DNA of 49,792 nucleotides, from positions 1 through 49,792 of the forward strand of contig JBPCNZ010000094.1 in assembly GCA_051000755.1 (NCBI GenBank). Reading direction: 5' to 3'. Positions 40,727 to 48,581 of the stretch are shown here, in pieces. Each line of letters begins with the position of its first letter. Position 1 is the stretch's first letter. The translations under genes were made by a program, and so were the position numbers. Source of the stretch: JALZAH01 sp051000755. GTDB taxonomy: Bacteria > Actinomycetota > Acidimicrobiia > Acidimicrobiales > Palsa-688. The notes under the pieces are model-generated. The model was not told where the DNA came from and ran no database searches. It was given only the letters and a program-made list of their open reading frames with translations.

Positions 40727-40776
40727 CGCGAAAGGTGGTCAACGCGAGAGTGGTCAACGCGAGAGTGGTCAACGCG
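40720..40776. repeat. Four tandem copies of tggtcaacgcg
   Basis: Copies at 40720-40730, 40736-40746, 40751-40761 and 40766-40776 (15-16 bp period; full unit tggtcaacgcgagag). On the minus strand they read GCGTTGACCA, so each contains TTGACC, a -35-like hexamer. They sit at the start of the BrkB gene and between it and metH, an unusual set of iterons that could be operator copies. Confidence 0.85.
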
Positions 40777-40880
40777 CGGGGACTGAGGTCGCAGGGTTGT
40801 CATGATCGGAAGGTTCGCCGCTACCTCCCATTGTGCCCCACCCGGACCAACTTACCCCGCGACCCTCCGGACTGCGTACT

Positions 40881-40909
40881 TTGGGTCCTTCGAGCCTTCC
40901 CGGTAGCCT
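40881..40909 (+). promoter_or_regulatory. metH promoter
   Basis: TTGGGT (40881-40886), 17 bp, TAGCCT (40904-40909), then 6 nt to the GTG at 40916. The transcript should begin at or next to the start codon, leaving no room for a riboswitch. Confidence 0.6.
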
Positions 40910-40915
40910 GTCACG

Positions 40916-43900
40916 GTGCATAGTGCGTATCTCGATGCCGTGACCGAGCGTGTCGTCATCATCGACGGCGCCGTCGGCACCAACATCCAACTCCGACATC
41001 TGGGAGCCGATGACTTCGGAGGCCCTACGTACGAGGGCTGCAACGAGATCCTGGTCGAGACCCGGCCGGACGTCATCGCCGACATCCACCGTTCGTTCTT
41101 CGATGTGGGCTGTGACGTGGTGGAGACCGACAGCTTCGGTTCCCTGCCCTGGGTCCTGGCCGAGTACGGGATCGCAGCCCGGACCCGGGAGCTGGCCCGC
41201 TCCTCGGCTCGCCTGGCCCGTGAGGTCGCCTCCGGCTACGACAACCGTTTCGTCGCCGGCTCCCTCGGGCCGGGCACCAAGATCGCGTCCCTCGGCCAGA
41301 TCAGCTTCGCCGAGGAGCGCGACGGCTATCAGGAAGCCGCCATCGGGCTCCTCGAGGGAGGCGTCGACTTCCTCATCCTCGAGACGGTGCAGGATCTCCT
41401 GCAGGCCAAGGCGGCCATGATCGGGTCCCGGCGGGCCATGGCCGAGGTCGGCCGCGAGGTGCCCCTCCAGGTCCAGGTGACGATCGAGACGACCGGACGC
41501 ATGCTGGTCGGCACCGAGATCAGTGCGGCGCTGACGTCGCTCGAGGCCGTCCGGCCCGATGTCATCGGCCTCAACTGCGCCACCGGTCCCGAGGAGATGA
41601 GCGAGCACCTCCGCTACCTCTCGGCCCATGCCCGGGTGCCCATCTCGGTCGTCCCCAACGCCGGGCTGCCCTCTGTCGTCGACGGCAAGATGCACTACGA
41701 CCTCGACCCCGAGAGCCTGGCCACCCACCACGCCCGGTTCATCACCGAGTACGGCATCTCGATCGTCGGCGGCTGCTGTGGGACCACGCCGGAGCACCTG
41801 AAGGCCGTGGTGGACACCTGCCGGGACCTCGAGCCGGCCCGGCGCACCCCCGAGTGGGAGCCCGGGGTGGCATCGATCTACAGCCACGTGCCCTTCGACC
41901 AGGCCCCGTCGATCCTCGTCGTCGGGGAGCGCACGAACGCCAACGGCTCCAAGAAGTTCCGCGAGGCCATGCTGGACGACGACTGGGACTCGTGCGTGGC
42001 CATGGCCAAAGACGCCGTCAAGGGCGGTGCCCACGTGCTCGATGTCTGCGTCGACTACACGGGCGAGGACGGCGTGTCCGACATGAACGAGATCGCCAGC
42101 CGCTTCGCCACCCAGGCCACGCTGCCGATCATGCTCGACTCGACCGAGCCTCCCGTCATCACCGCCGGCCTGGAGCACATCGCCGGCCGGGCCATCCTCA
42201 ACTCGGTCAACCTGGAGGACGGCGACGCACCGGGCACCAGGCTGGACCGCTTCTTCTCCCTGGCCCGCGAACACGGGGCCGCCGTGGTCTGCACCTGCAT
42301 CGATGAGCAGGGCCAGGCCCGGACCGCGGCACGCAAGCTGGAGGCGGCGAGAGCCATCGCCGATCTGGCCATCAACCGCTACGGGTTGGCCCCTGAGGAT
42401 CTGCTCTTCGACCCCCTGGCCCTCACGTTGGGCACGGGCATGGAGGAGTCCCGCCGGGACGGCATCGAGACCCTGGAGGGCATCAAGGCCATCAAGGCCG
42501 GGATCCCCGGGGCGTCGACCATCCTGGGCCTGTCCAACATCAGCTTCGGGCTGGCTCCCGCCGCTCGCCACGTCCTCAACTCCGTCTATCTCCACGAGTG
42601 CCAGGAAGCCGGCCTGGACGCGGCCATCGTCCACGCGGCCCGCATCCTCCCCCTCAACCGGATCGACCCCAAGGCCGTCGAGGTGTGCCTCGACGTCATC
42701 TACGACCGGCGCGATCCCTCCCGCCGCTACGACCCGCTGTCGGAGCTCCTGACCATGTTCGAGGGGGTCTCGTCGGCGGCGGCGGTCACCGAGGACCGCA
42801 GCGACTGGACCATAGACCACCTCCTCGAGCAACGGATCGTCGATGGGGAGCGCGACGGGCTGACGACTGACCTGGATACCGCCTTGAACGACGGCTGGGT
42901 GGCTCTCGACATCGTCAACGGACCCCTGCTGGCGGGCATGAAGACGGTCGGGGAGCTGTTCGGCTCGGGCCAGATGCAGCTGCCGTTCGTGCTCCAGTCG
43001 GCCGAGACCATGAAAGCGGCCGTGGCCCACCTCGAGCCTCACATGGAGAAGAACGACGACGGCGGCAAGGGCCGGATCGTGCTGGCCACCGTCAAGGGCG
43101 ACGTCCATGACATCGGCAAGAACCTGGTGGACATCATCTTCACCAACAACGGCTACGAGGTGCACAACCTCGGCATCAAGGTGGCCCTCTCGGACATGTT
43201 GGACAAGGCGGCCGAGGTCAACGCCGACGCCATCGGCATGTCCGGGCTGCTGGTGAAGAGCACACTGATCATGCGCGAGAACCTCCTGGAGATGAACGAG
43301 CGCAAGCACGCCGACCTCCCGGTCATCCTCGGAGGGGCGGCCCTGACCCGCACCTACGTGGAGCGCGACCTGCGATCGCAGTACGAGGGGCGCCTGTTCT
43401 ACGGCAAGGACGCCTTCGAGGGCCTCCACACCATGGACCGGCTCATGGAGGTGCGCCGGGGCGGCGTCGACGACCCCGACTTCGGCCGGGTCCTCGAGGG
43501 GCGGGAGGGCGCCCGGCCCCGCGCCGCCGTCGCCGCCAGCGCTGCCAGCGCCGCCGTCGGCGAGGAGGGTGGCCCCGCCTCCGAGTTGCCCCGGCGGGCG
43601 CCGTCGGTCGCGACCGACAACGCCATCTTCACCCCACCGTTCGTCGGCACCCGCATCGAGCGCGGCATCCCCCTCGACGACATCGCCGCCTTCGTCAACG
43701 AGACGGCCCTGTTCCGCAACCAGTGGGGCTACCGGCCGGACAAGGCGGCCAACGAGAAGGACCCCGAGTTCAAAACCCGGATCCGCTCGATTCTCCGCCA
43801 GCAGCTGGCCGAGGCCCGCCAGTCGAACGTGCTGCGCCCGGCGGTGGCGTACGGGTATTTCGCCGTCAACAGTGAGGGGAATGACCTCGTCGTGTGGAAG

Positions 43901-44425
43901 GACGCCTCCCGCTCAGGTGAGTGGCTCCGGTTCACCTTCCCCCGCCAGAGCGTGGATCCGTTCTTCTCCATCGCCGACTTCTACCGCCCGGTCGATTCGG
44001 GTGAGGCCGACTACACCGCCATGCACGTGGTCACCATGGGTGAGGCCGTGTCGGAGGAGACGGCCCGGTTGTTCGCCGCCGACCGCTACCAGGACTACCT
44101 GCACCTGCACGGCTTGGGGGTGGAGATGACCGAGGCCTTGGCCGAGCTGTGGCACCAGCGGATCCGCACCGACTGGGGTTTCGTGGACGAGGACGGCGAG
44201 AGTCTCGGAGGGCTGTTCCGCCAGAAGTACCGGGGCGGCCGATACTCGTGGGGCTACGAGGCGTGCCCCAACCTGGAGGACAACGCCAAGTGTGCCGAGC
44301 TGCTGGGCGCCGACCGGATCGGGGTGGAGGTCAGCGAGGAGTCGTCGTGGCAGTTCCATCCCGAGCAGACCACGGCCGCGATCATCGCCCACCATCCCCA
44401 GGCCAAGTACTTCGTCGTCCGTTAG
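40916..44425 (+). CDS. metH: Methionine synthase, cobalamin-dependent
   Basis: 1169 aa, with all four modules. Homocysteine domain (about 1-310): VVIIDGAVGTNIQ, GLNCATGPEEM and GGCCGTTPEH zinc Cys. Pterin/methyl-THF domain (about 330-600): VVGERTNANGSKKFREAM, HVLDVCVDYTGEDGVSDM. Cobalamin domain (about 640-860): MLLKS-type cap and the His ligand in TVKGDVHDIGKNLVDII (near residue 730), GMSGLLVKST. C-terminal reactivation domain: IDDIAAFVNETALFRNQWGYR, GYRYS..(GRYSWGYEACPNLED). An Ala/Glu-rich linker lies near 865-895. It transfers methyl from methyl-THF to homocysteine. Leaderless GTG start. Divergent from the BrkB gene. Confidence 0.97.
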   Translation: MHSAYLDAVTERVVIIDGAVGTNIQLRHLGADDFGGPTYEGCNEILVETRPDVIADIHRSFFDVGCDVVETDSFGSLPWVLAEYGIAARTRELARSSARLAREVASGYDNRFVAGSLGPGTKIASLGQISFAEERDGYQEAAIGLLEGGVDFLILETVQDLLQAKAAMIGSRRAMAEVGREVPLQVQVTIETTGRMLVGTEISAALTSLEAVRPDVIGLNCATGPEEMSEHLRYLSAHARVPISVVPNAGLPSVVDGKMHYDLDPESLATHHARFITEYGISIVGGCCGTTPEHLKAVVDTCRDLEPARRTPEWEPGVASIYSHVPFDQAPSILVVGERTNANGSKKFREAMLDDDWDSCVAMAKDAVKGGAHVLDVCVDYTGEDGVSDMNEIASRFATQATLPIMLDSTEPPVITAGLEHIAGRAILNSVNLEDGDAPGTRLDRFFSLAREHGAAVVCTCIDEQGQARTAARKLEAARAIADLAINRYGLAPEDLLFDPLALTLGTGMEESRRDGIETLEGIKAIKAGIPGASTILGLSNISFGLAPAARHVLNSVYLHECQEAGLDAAIVHAARILPLNRIDPKAVEVCLDVIYDRRDPSRRYDPLSELLTMFEGVSSAAAVTEDRSDWTIDHLLEQRIVDGERDGLTTDLDTALNDGWVALDIVNGPLLAGMKTVGELFGSGQMQLPFVLQSAETMKAAVAHLEPHMEKNDDGGKGRIVLATVKGDVHDIGKNLVDIIFTNNGYEVHNLGIKVALSDMLDKAAEVNADAIGMSGLLVKSTLIMRENLLEMNERKHADLPVILGGAALTRTYVERDLRSQYEGRLFYGKDAFEGLHTMDRLMEVRRGGVDDPDFGRVLEGREGARPRAAVAASAASAAVGEEGGPASELPRRAPSVATDNAIFTPPFVGTRIERGIPLDDIAAFVNETALFRNQWGYRPDKAANEKDPEFKTRIRSILRQQLAEARQSNVLRPAVAYGYFAVNSEGNDLVVWKDASRSGEWLRFTFPRQSVDPFFSIADFYRPVDSGEADYTAMHVVTMGEAVSEETARLFAADRYQDYLHLHGLGVEMTEALAELWHQRIRTDWGFVDEDGESLGGLFRQKYRGGRYSWGYEACPNLEDNAKCAELLGADRIGVEVSEESSWQFHPEQTTAAIIAHHPQAKYFVVR

Positions 44426-44437
44426 GCCCTGCTCGTC

Positions 44438-44707
44438 GTGATCCTGGTCGACCCGGCCCGCTGGCCGTCGCGGGGGCGGCACTGGGCTCACCTGGTGAGC
44501 GACGTCTCCTACGACGAGCTCCACGAGTTCGCCGGCCGCCTGGGGATCCCCCGCGGCGTGTTCCAGGGCGATCACTACGACGTGCCCACCGAGGTCCGGG
44601 CCGCGGCCATCGAGGCGGGGGCGGCGCCGATCGACAGCCGCGAGCTGGTGACCCGCCTGCGGGCCGCGGGGCTGCGCCTGACCCCCGCCCAGCGCCGCGG
44701 GACCTGA
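44438..44707 (+). CDS. DUF4031 protein
   Basis: 89 aa: MILVDPARWPSRGRHWAHLVSDVSYDELHEFAGRLGIPRGVFQGDHYDVP, characteristic of the DUF4031 family of small actinobacterial proteins. Function is unknown. The GTG start lies 12 bp after metH, so it is in the metH operon. No catalytic residues can be inferred; the pattern of His, Asp and Tyr is conserved in the family. A strong hairpin terminator follows 36 bp downstream. Confidence 0.88.
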   Translation: MILVDPARWPSRGRHWAHLVSDVSYDELHEFAGRLGIPRGVFQGDHYDVPTEVRAAAIEAGAAPIDSRELVTRLRAAGLRLTPAQRRGT

Positions 44708-44742
44708 GGCCGGCGGTCTGCTCCCGGCGGGATCCCGCATCG

Positions 44743-44770
44743 AGGAGCCCGCCCGCCGGGGCGGGTTCCT
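44743..44770 (+). terminator. Hairpin terminator after metH operon
   Basis: aggagcccgccc and gggcgggttcct pair over 12 bp with one G-U, loop gccg. There is no U-run. It separates the metH operon from the convergent SDR operon. The remaining gap (44771-44970) holds no gene I can support. Confidence 0.6.
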
Positions 44771-44872
44771 GCCGATCGGATCTCCGAGGTGGCGACGGCC
44801 ATCGACCCGACCAGCGGGACCTGAGGGCGGGTCACTCGGGCACGCCGAACCCGGGGGCCGACTGACAACCAA

Positions 44873-44895
44873 GTGTCACAATCAACGGTGTGTCA
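44873..44895. repeat. Direct repeat GTGTCA
   Basis: GTGTCA at 44873-44878 and 44890-44895, 17 bp apart, in an AT-richer patch between two convergent operons. Purpose unknown; could be an operator or chance. Confidence 0.25.
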
Positions 44896-44970
44896 TAAGA
44901 GGGTCGAAATCCGGCCCTCAGCGTCACCGCGTCGAGCGAGCACCCCGGCCGGAGCCGCCACACCAGCCCC

Positions 44971-45696
44971 CTAGAGGAGTCCGTGCACCGCCGCCCCGTC
45001 GACGTTGACCGGCACCCCCGAGAGGAACCCGGCCTGCTGCGAGCACAGGAACGCCACCACCGACCCGAAATCCGCCGGGTCGCCCATGGTGGCCGGATCG
45101 CCGCCCAGTTGGGTCATGCGGTCGGTGGCGTGCGGACCGGGGCACGCCGTGTTGAGGGTGATCCCGTCGGCGAAGAGATCGGCGGCCGCCGTCTTGGCCC
45201 ACGCCCACAGGCCGGTCCGGGCCACGTTGGACAGCGACAGGTTGGGAAGGGGCTCCTTGATGGAGAAGGACGTGATCAGGCAGATCCGCCCCCATCCTGC
45301 GGCCCGCATGGTCGGGAGGGCGGCCCGCACCAGGCGCACCGACGTGGTCAGGTTGGCGTTGACGGCGGCTGCGATCTGCTCGTCGTCCACCTCCAGGGCC
45401 CGGCCCGGCGGCGGGCCGCCGGCGTTGGCCACCAGGATGTCGAGAGATCCGTAACGTTCGATGGTGGCGGCCGCCAGCGACGCCGGGGCGGCGGGGTCGG
45501 TGACATCACCAGCGATGGCGGTCACCTCTCCCCCCGCGGCCCGGATGGCGCTCTCCGCGGCCCGCAGCGCCTCCTCCCCGCGGGCCGAGATGACCACCCG
45601 GGCCCCTTCGGTGGCGAGGGCGGTGGCGCTGGCCCGGCCCAGGCCCTTGGACCCGGCCGTCACCAGTGCCACCTTGCCTTCGATGCCCAGATCCAT
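44971..45696 (-). CDS. Short-chain dehydrogenase/reductase, atypical active site
   Basis: 241 aa Rossmann SDR. The NAD(P) loop is VTAGSKGLGRASATALA, NAG motif is ILVANAGGPPPG, the Ser is LITSFSIKEPLPN, and the structural VNANL is present. The usual YxxxK is absent: the region reads LSLSNVARTGLWAWAKTAAADL, with Asn-Arg at the expected places and Lys downstream. SDRs with this SN..R pattern exist (family knowledge), so it may still be active with a different mechanism. GAGGAGG precedes the ATG. It is the last gene of the lipoyl operon, 51 bp after the M24 peptidase. Confidence 0.85.
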   Translation of the reverse strand: MDLGIEGKVALVTAGSKGLGRASATALATEGARVVISARGEEALRAAESAIRAAGGEVTAIAGDVTDPAAPASLAAATIERYGSLDILVANAGGPPPGRALEVDDEQIAAAVNANLTTSVRLVRAALPTMRAAGWGRICLITSFSIKEPLPNLSLSNVARTGLWAWAKTAAADLFADGITLNTACPGPHATDRMTQLGGDPATMGDPADFGSVVAFLCSQQAGFLSGVPVNVDGAAVHGLL

Positions 45697-45747
45697 CCTG
45701 TCCTCCTCGTGGGTGCGCCTCGGATGGGTCGTCGAGTCTGGTGCGCG

Positions 45748-46866
45748 TCAGGCCTCGACGACGGTCAGGGAATGATCGGCCTGGTTGAGGGACCGGGGGC
45801 CGCCGGGAGCTGCGACGACGATATCTTCGATGCGGGCACCGAAACGGCCGGCGAGGTAGATGCCGGGTTCCACCGAGAAGGCGTGGCCGGCGACCAGGGC
45901 GACGTCGTTGCCGGCGACGATGTAGGGGTCCTCGTGTTCCTCGAGGCCGATGCCGTGACCGGTGCGGTGCATGAAGGCGTCCCCGAAGCCGGCGTCGCTG
46001 ATGCGGTCACGGGCGGCGGCGTCGACCGCCTCGCAGGTGGTACCGACCCGAGCCGCGGCCACCGAGGCGGCCTGGGCATCCTCGAGCACCTCGTAGAGGG
46101 CGGCGAACTCCGGGGGCGGGGTGCCGGTGAACACCGTCCGGGTGATGTCCGAGCAGTAGCCGTGCAGGGAGCCGCCGAAGTCGCAGACGACGGCCTCGCC
46201 GGCACCGATCCGGCGCCCACCGGGGTCGTGGTGGGGGCTGGCGGAGTTGGGGCCGCTGCCGACGATGGCGAAATTGACCCGTTGATGGCCCTCGGCCACC
46301 AGGCGCCGGCCGATGTCGGCTGACACGTCCGCCTCGGTCCGGCCGATGAGAGGGATGGCCCCTCCGAGGAGGTCCGCCGCCACCCGGTCGGCCGCCGCTG
46401 ACGCCGCGGCCAGGAACTCGATCTCGGCGGAGTCCTTGACGGCCCGGAGGGGGCCGGTCACCGCCGACGCCCGGGACCACACTGCTGCCGGCCGGGCCTC
46501 CTGCAGGCCGAGGACGAAGGTGGCCCACGTCCGGTCGGAGACGGCCAGATGGGACCGCGAACCGACGAGGGAGGCGACGATGGCCACCGGGTCCTCGCTC
46601 TCCGCCCACGGTCGGATGTCGAAGACGGCACCGTCGGGCTCCACCCGGGGCGCCTCCAGGCCGGGCACGACCAGGGTGGCGGGTGCGTCGAACGGGACAA
46701 CCAGCATGGTCAGGCGTTCGAGCGGCATGGCCTCGTAACCGCTCAGCCACGGCAGGTCGGCGCCGAGCGAGAGGAGCAGGGCGTCGACCCCGGCCGCCTC
46801 CATGGCGGCGCGGACCCGCGCCAGGCGCGCCGGGCGGGGACTGCCGGCCGGATCGGGGACGCTCAC
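45748..46866 (-). CDS. Xaa-Pro peptidase family (M24) metallopeptidase
   Basis: 372 aa. An N-terminal creatinase-like domain (about 1-140) is followed by a pita-bread M24 catalytic domain. Metal ligands appear as VVCDFGGSLHGYCSDITRTVF (two Asp), HRTGHGIGLEEHEDPYI (His) and FSVEPGIYL with GARIEDIVV (two Glu). It cleaves Xaa-Pro bonds in peptides. The GTG start overlaps the stop of the fused LipB-LipA gene (GTGA). That linkage may simply be operon packing. Length is normal for PepQ-like enzymes. Confidence 0.93.
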   Translation of the reverse strand: MSVPDPAGSPRPARLARVRAAMEAAGVDALLLSLGADLPWLSGYEAMPLERLTMLVVPFDAPATLVVPGLEAPRVEPDGAVFDIRPWAESEDPVAIVASLVGSRSHLAVSDRTWATFVLGLQEARPAAVWSRASAVTGPLRAVKDSAEIEFLAAASAAADRVAADLLGGAIPLIGRTEADVSADIGRRLVAEGHQRVNFAIVGSGPNSASPHHDPGGRRIGAGEAVVCDFGGSLHGYCSDITRTVFTGTPPPEFAALYEVLEDAQAASVAAARVGTTCEAVDAAARDRISDAGFGDAFMHRTGHGIGLEEHEDPYIVAGNDVALVAGHAFSVEPGIYLAGRFGARIEDIVVAAPGGPRSLNQADHSLTVVEA

Positions 46867-48581
46867 GAGAACGAGCCTGCCCCGACCGCCACGTCCCCGG
46901 GGGAGGCAACCGCGGCGCTGGCGGCCTGACGGGCGTGGTAGCTCGACCGGGTGAGGGGCGACGACTCGACATGGGGGATGCCCATGGCCTCACCGGCCAC
47001 CTTGAGCCGATCGAACTCCTCCGGTGTCCACCACCGGGCCACCGGCAGGTGGTGGGAGGTGGGCCGGAGGTACTGGCCGACGGTCACGATGCCGACCCCG
47101 ACGCCGCGAAGGTCGGCGAGCACGCCGAGTACCTCCTCGGGGGTCTCCCCCATCCCCACGATGAGACCCGATTTGGTGGTCAGCCCTGCGACCCGGGCCC
47201 GGGCCAGCACGGCCAGGCTGCGGGCGTAGGAGGCGTTGGGACGGACGGCCCGCTGGAGGCGGGGAACGGTCTCCACGTTGTGGTTGAGCACCTCGGGGCG
47301 GGCGTCGAAGATGGCCTGGAGCGACGCCGGGTTGCCCCTGCAATCCGAGATCAGCACCTCGACGGCCGTGCCCGGCGCGGTGGCGTGGATGGCCTCGATG
47401 GTCGCCCGGAAGGCGCCGGCGCCGTCGTCGCTCAGGTCGTCGCGCGCCACGGTCGTCACCACCGCGTGGGCCAGACCGAGGTCGGCCACCGCTCGGGCCA
47501 CCCGGGCGGGCTCGCCCGGGTCGGAGGGCAGAGGCTTGCGGGTGTCGACCAGGCAGAAGCCACACGCCCGGGTGCAGCGGTCGCCGTTGATCATGAACGT
47601 GGCGGTGCCGTCGGCCCAGCACTCGTAGATGTTGGGGCAGCCCGCTTCCTCGCAGACGGTGACGAGGTCCAGGGACCGCATGGTCTTCTTGAGCGACCGG
47701 TACTCGTCACCCATGCGCGCCTTGACGCGCATCCATTCGGGCTTGCGCTCGTCGAGGGCCACACCGGCGTGGGGATCGACGCCGGCCTGGGCCAGGCGGC
47801 CGAGCAAGCGGACCGGTTGGGCTGCAGGCCGCGACGCCGAGGGGGCGGTGGCGGGCACCGGGGCGCCGGGTCCTTCCCCCCGGGTGAACGGGGCCACGTC
47901 GCCCGACGCCACCCGCCAGGCCACGTCAAGGCGCTCGGTCCGCTCGTAACCCCACCCGGATCCGACGCGCCCCACGATGGCATCGACGACCCGGCGCATG
48001 GGCACGTCCATGCCTTCGGCAGCCAGGGAGGTCACCGCCTTGTCGGTGATGCCGCAGGGGACGATGTGGCCGAAGTAGGCCAGATCGGGGTTCACGTTGA
48101 GGGCGAAACCGTGCATCGACCGCCCCTTGGACACCCGCACACCGATGGCGCAGATCTTGCGGGGGCGGGGGCCATCGGCGCCCACCCACACCCCGGGGTA
48201 CCCGTCGAGGCGGGAGGCGCCGGGAAGGCCGAGATCGCCGAGGGCGTCGATGATCAACTGCTCGATGCCCCAGACGTAGCGGGGGGTGGCGTCGGGGCCC
48301 ATGGCCACGTCGCGGACCGGGTAGCCGACCAACTGCCCCGGGCCGTGGTAGGTGACGTCGCCGCCCCGATCAGTGGACACCAGCTCGGCACCGACCGACG
48401 CCGGGTCGATCAGGACATGCTCAGCGTTGGCCCGGACCCCGAGGGTGTAGGTGTGGGGATGTTCGAGCAGCAACAGCCAGTCACCGGATCCGGCCCCGGC
48501 GTCCCAGAGGGCGCGCTGCAGGGCGTGGGCGTCGCGATAGCGGACCCGGCCCAGCCAGCGGGAGCGAAGAAGCGAGGTCAC
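46863..48581 (-). CDS. lipB-lipA: Fused octanoyltransferase - lipoyl synthase (LipB-LipA)
   Basis: 572 aa, two enzymes of lipoate biosynthesis in one chain. Residues 1 to about 230 are LipB: RGGDVTYHGPGQLVGYPV (72-89), Lys142 and the acyl-enzyme Cys176 (PCGITDKAVTSL), 34 apart as in E. coli. A Pro/Ala/Ser linker (about 236-256) follows. Residues about 262-572 are LipA: auxiliary cluster Cys310, 315, 321 (CEEAGCPNIYEC), radical-SAM cluster Cys336, 340, 343 (CTRACGFC), and RSSYHA for the Ser ligand. The frame is continuous. LipB attaches octanoate to an E2 lipoyl domain, LipA inserts sulfur. It overlaps the E2 gene (GTGA). Confidence 0.95.
   Translation of the reverse strand: MTSLLRSRWLGRVRYRDAHALQRALWDAGAGSGDWLLLLEHPHTYTLGVRANAEHVLIDPASVGAELVSTDRGGDVTYHGPGQLVGYPVRDVAMGPDATPRYVWGIEQLIIDALGDLGLPGASRLDGYPGVWVGADGPRPRKICAIGVRVSKGRSMHGFALNVNPDLAYFGHIVPCGITDKAVTSLAAEGMDVPMRRVVDAIVGRVGSGWGYERTERLDVAWRVASGDVAPFTRGEGPGAPVPATAPSASRPAAQPVRLLGRLAQAGVDPHAGVALDERKPEWMRVKARMGDEYRSLKKTMRSLDLVTVCEEAGCPNIYECWADGTATFMINGDRCTRACGFCLVDTRKPLPSDPGEPARVARAVADLGLAHAVVTTVARDDLSDDGAGAFRATIEAIHATAPGTAVEVLISDCRGNPASLQAIFDARPEVLNHNVETVPRLQRAVRPNASYARSLAVLARARVAGLTTKSGLIVGMGETPEEVLGVLADLRGVGVGIVTVGQYLRPTSHHLPVARWWTPEEFDRLKVAGEAMGIPHVESSPLTRSSYHARQAASAAVASPGDVAVGAGSFS

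Noticed and set aside
40727..40915. Cobalamin or SAM riboswitch before metH
   Set aside because: The predicted transcript starts at the GTG, leaving no leader, and I found no matching conserved box. The gap instead holds tandem repeats.
40769..43429. 886-residue open frame on the minus strand opposite metH
   Set aside because: Fully antisense to the well-defined metH; composition is dominated by Gly, Val, Asp and Arg with no domain.
44873..44895. Regulator-binding direct repeat GTGTCA
   Set aside because: Only two 6-bp copies between convergent operons, with no gene start nearby. Kept as a low-confidence repeat and not as a finding.
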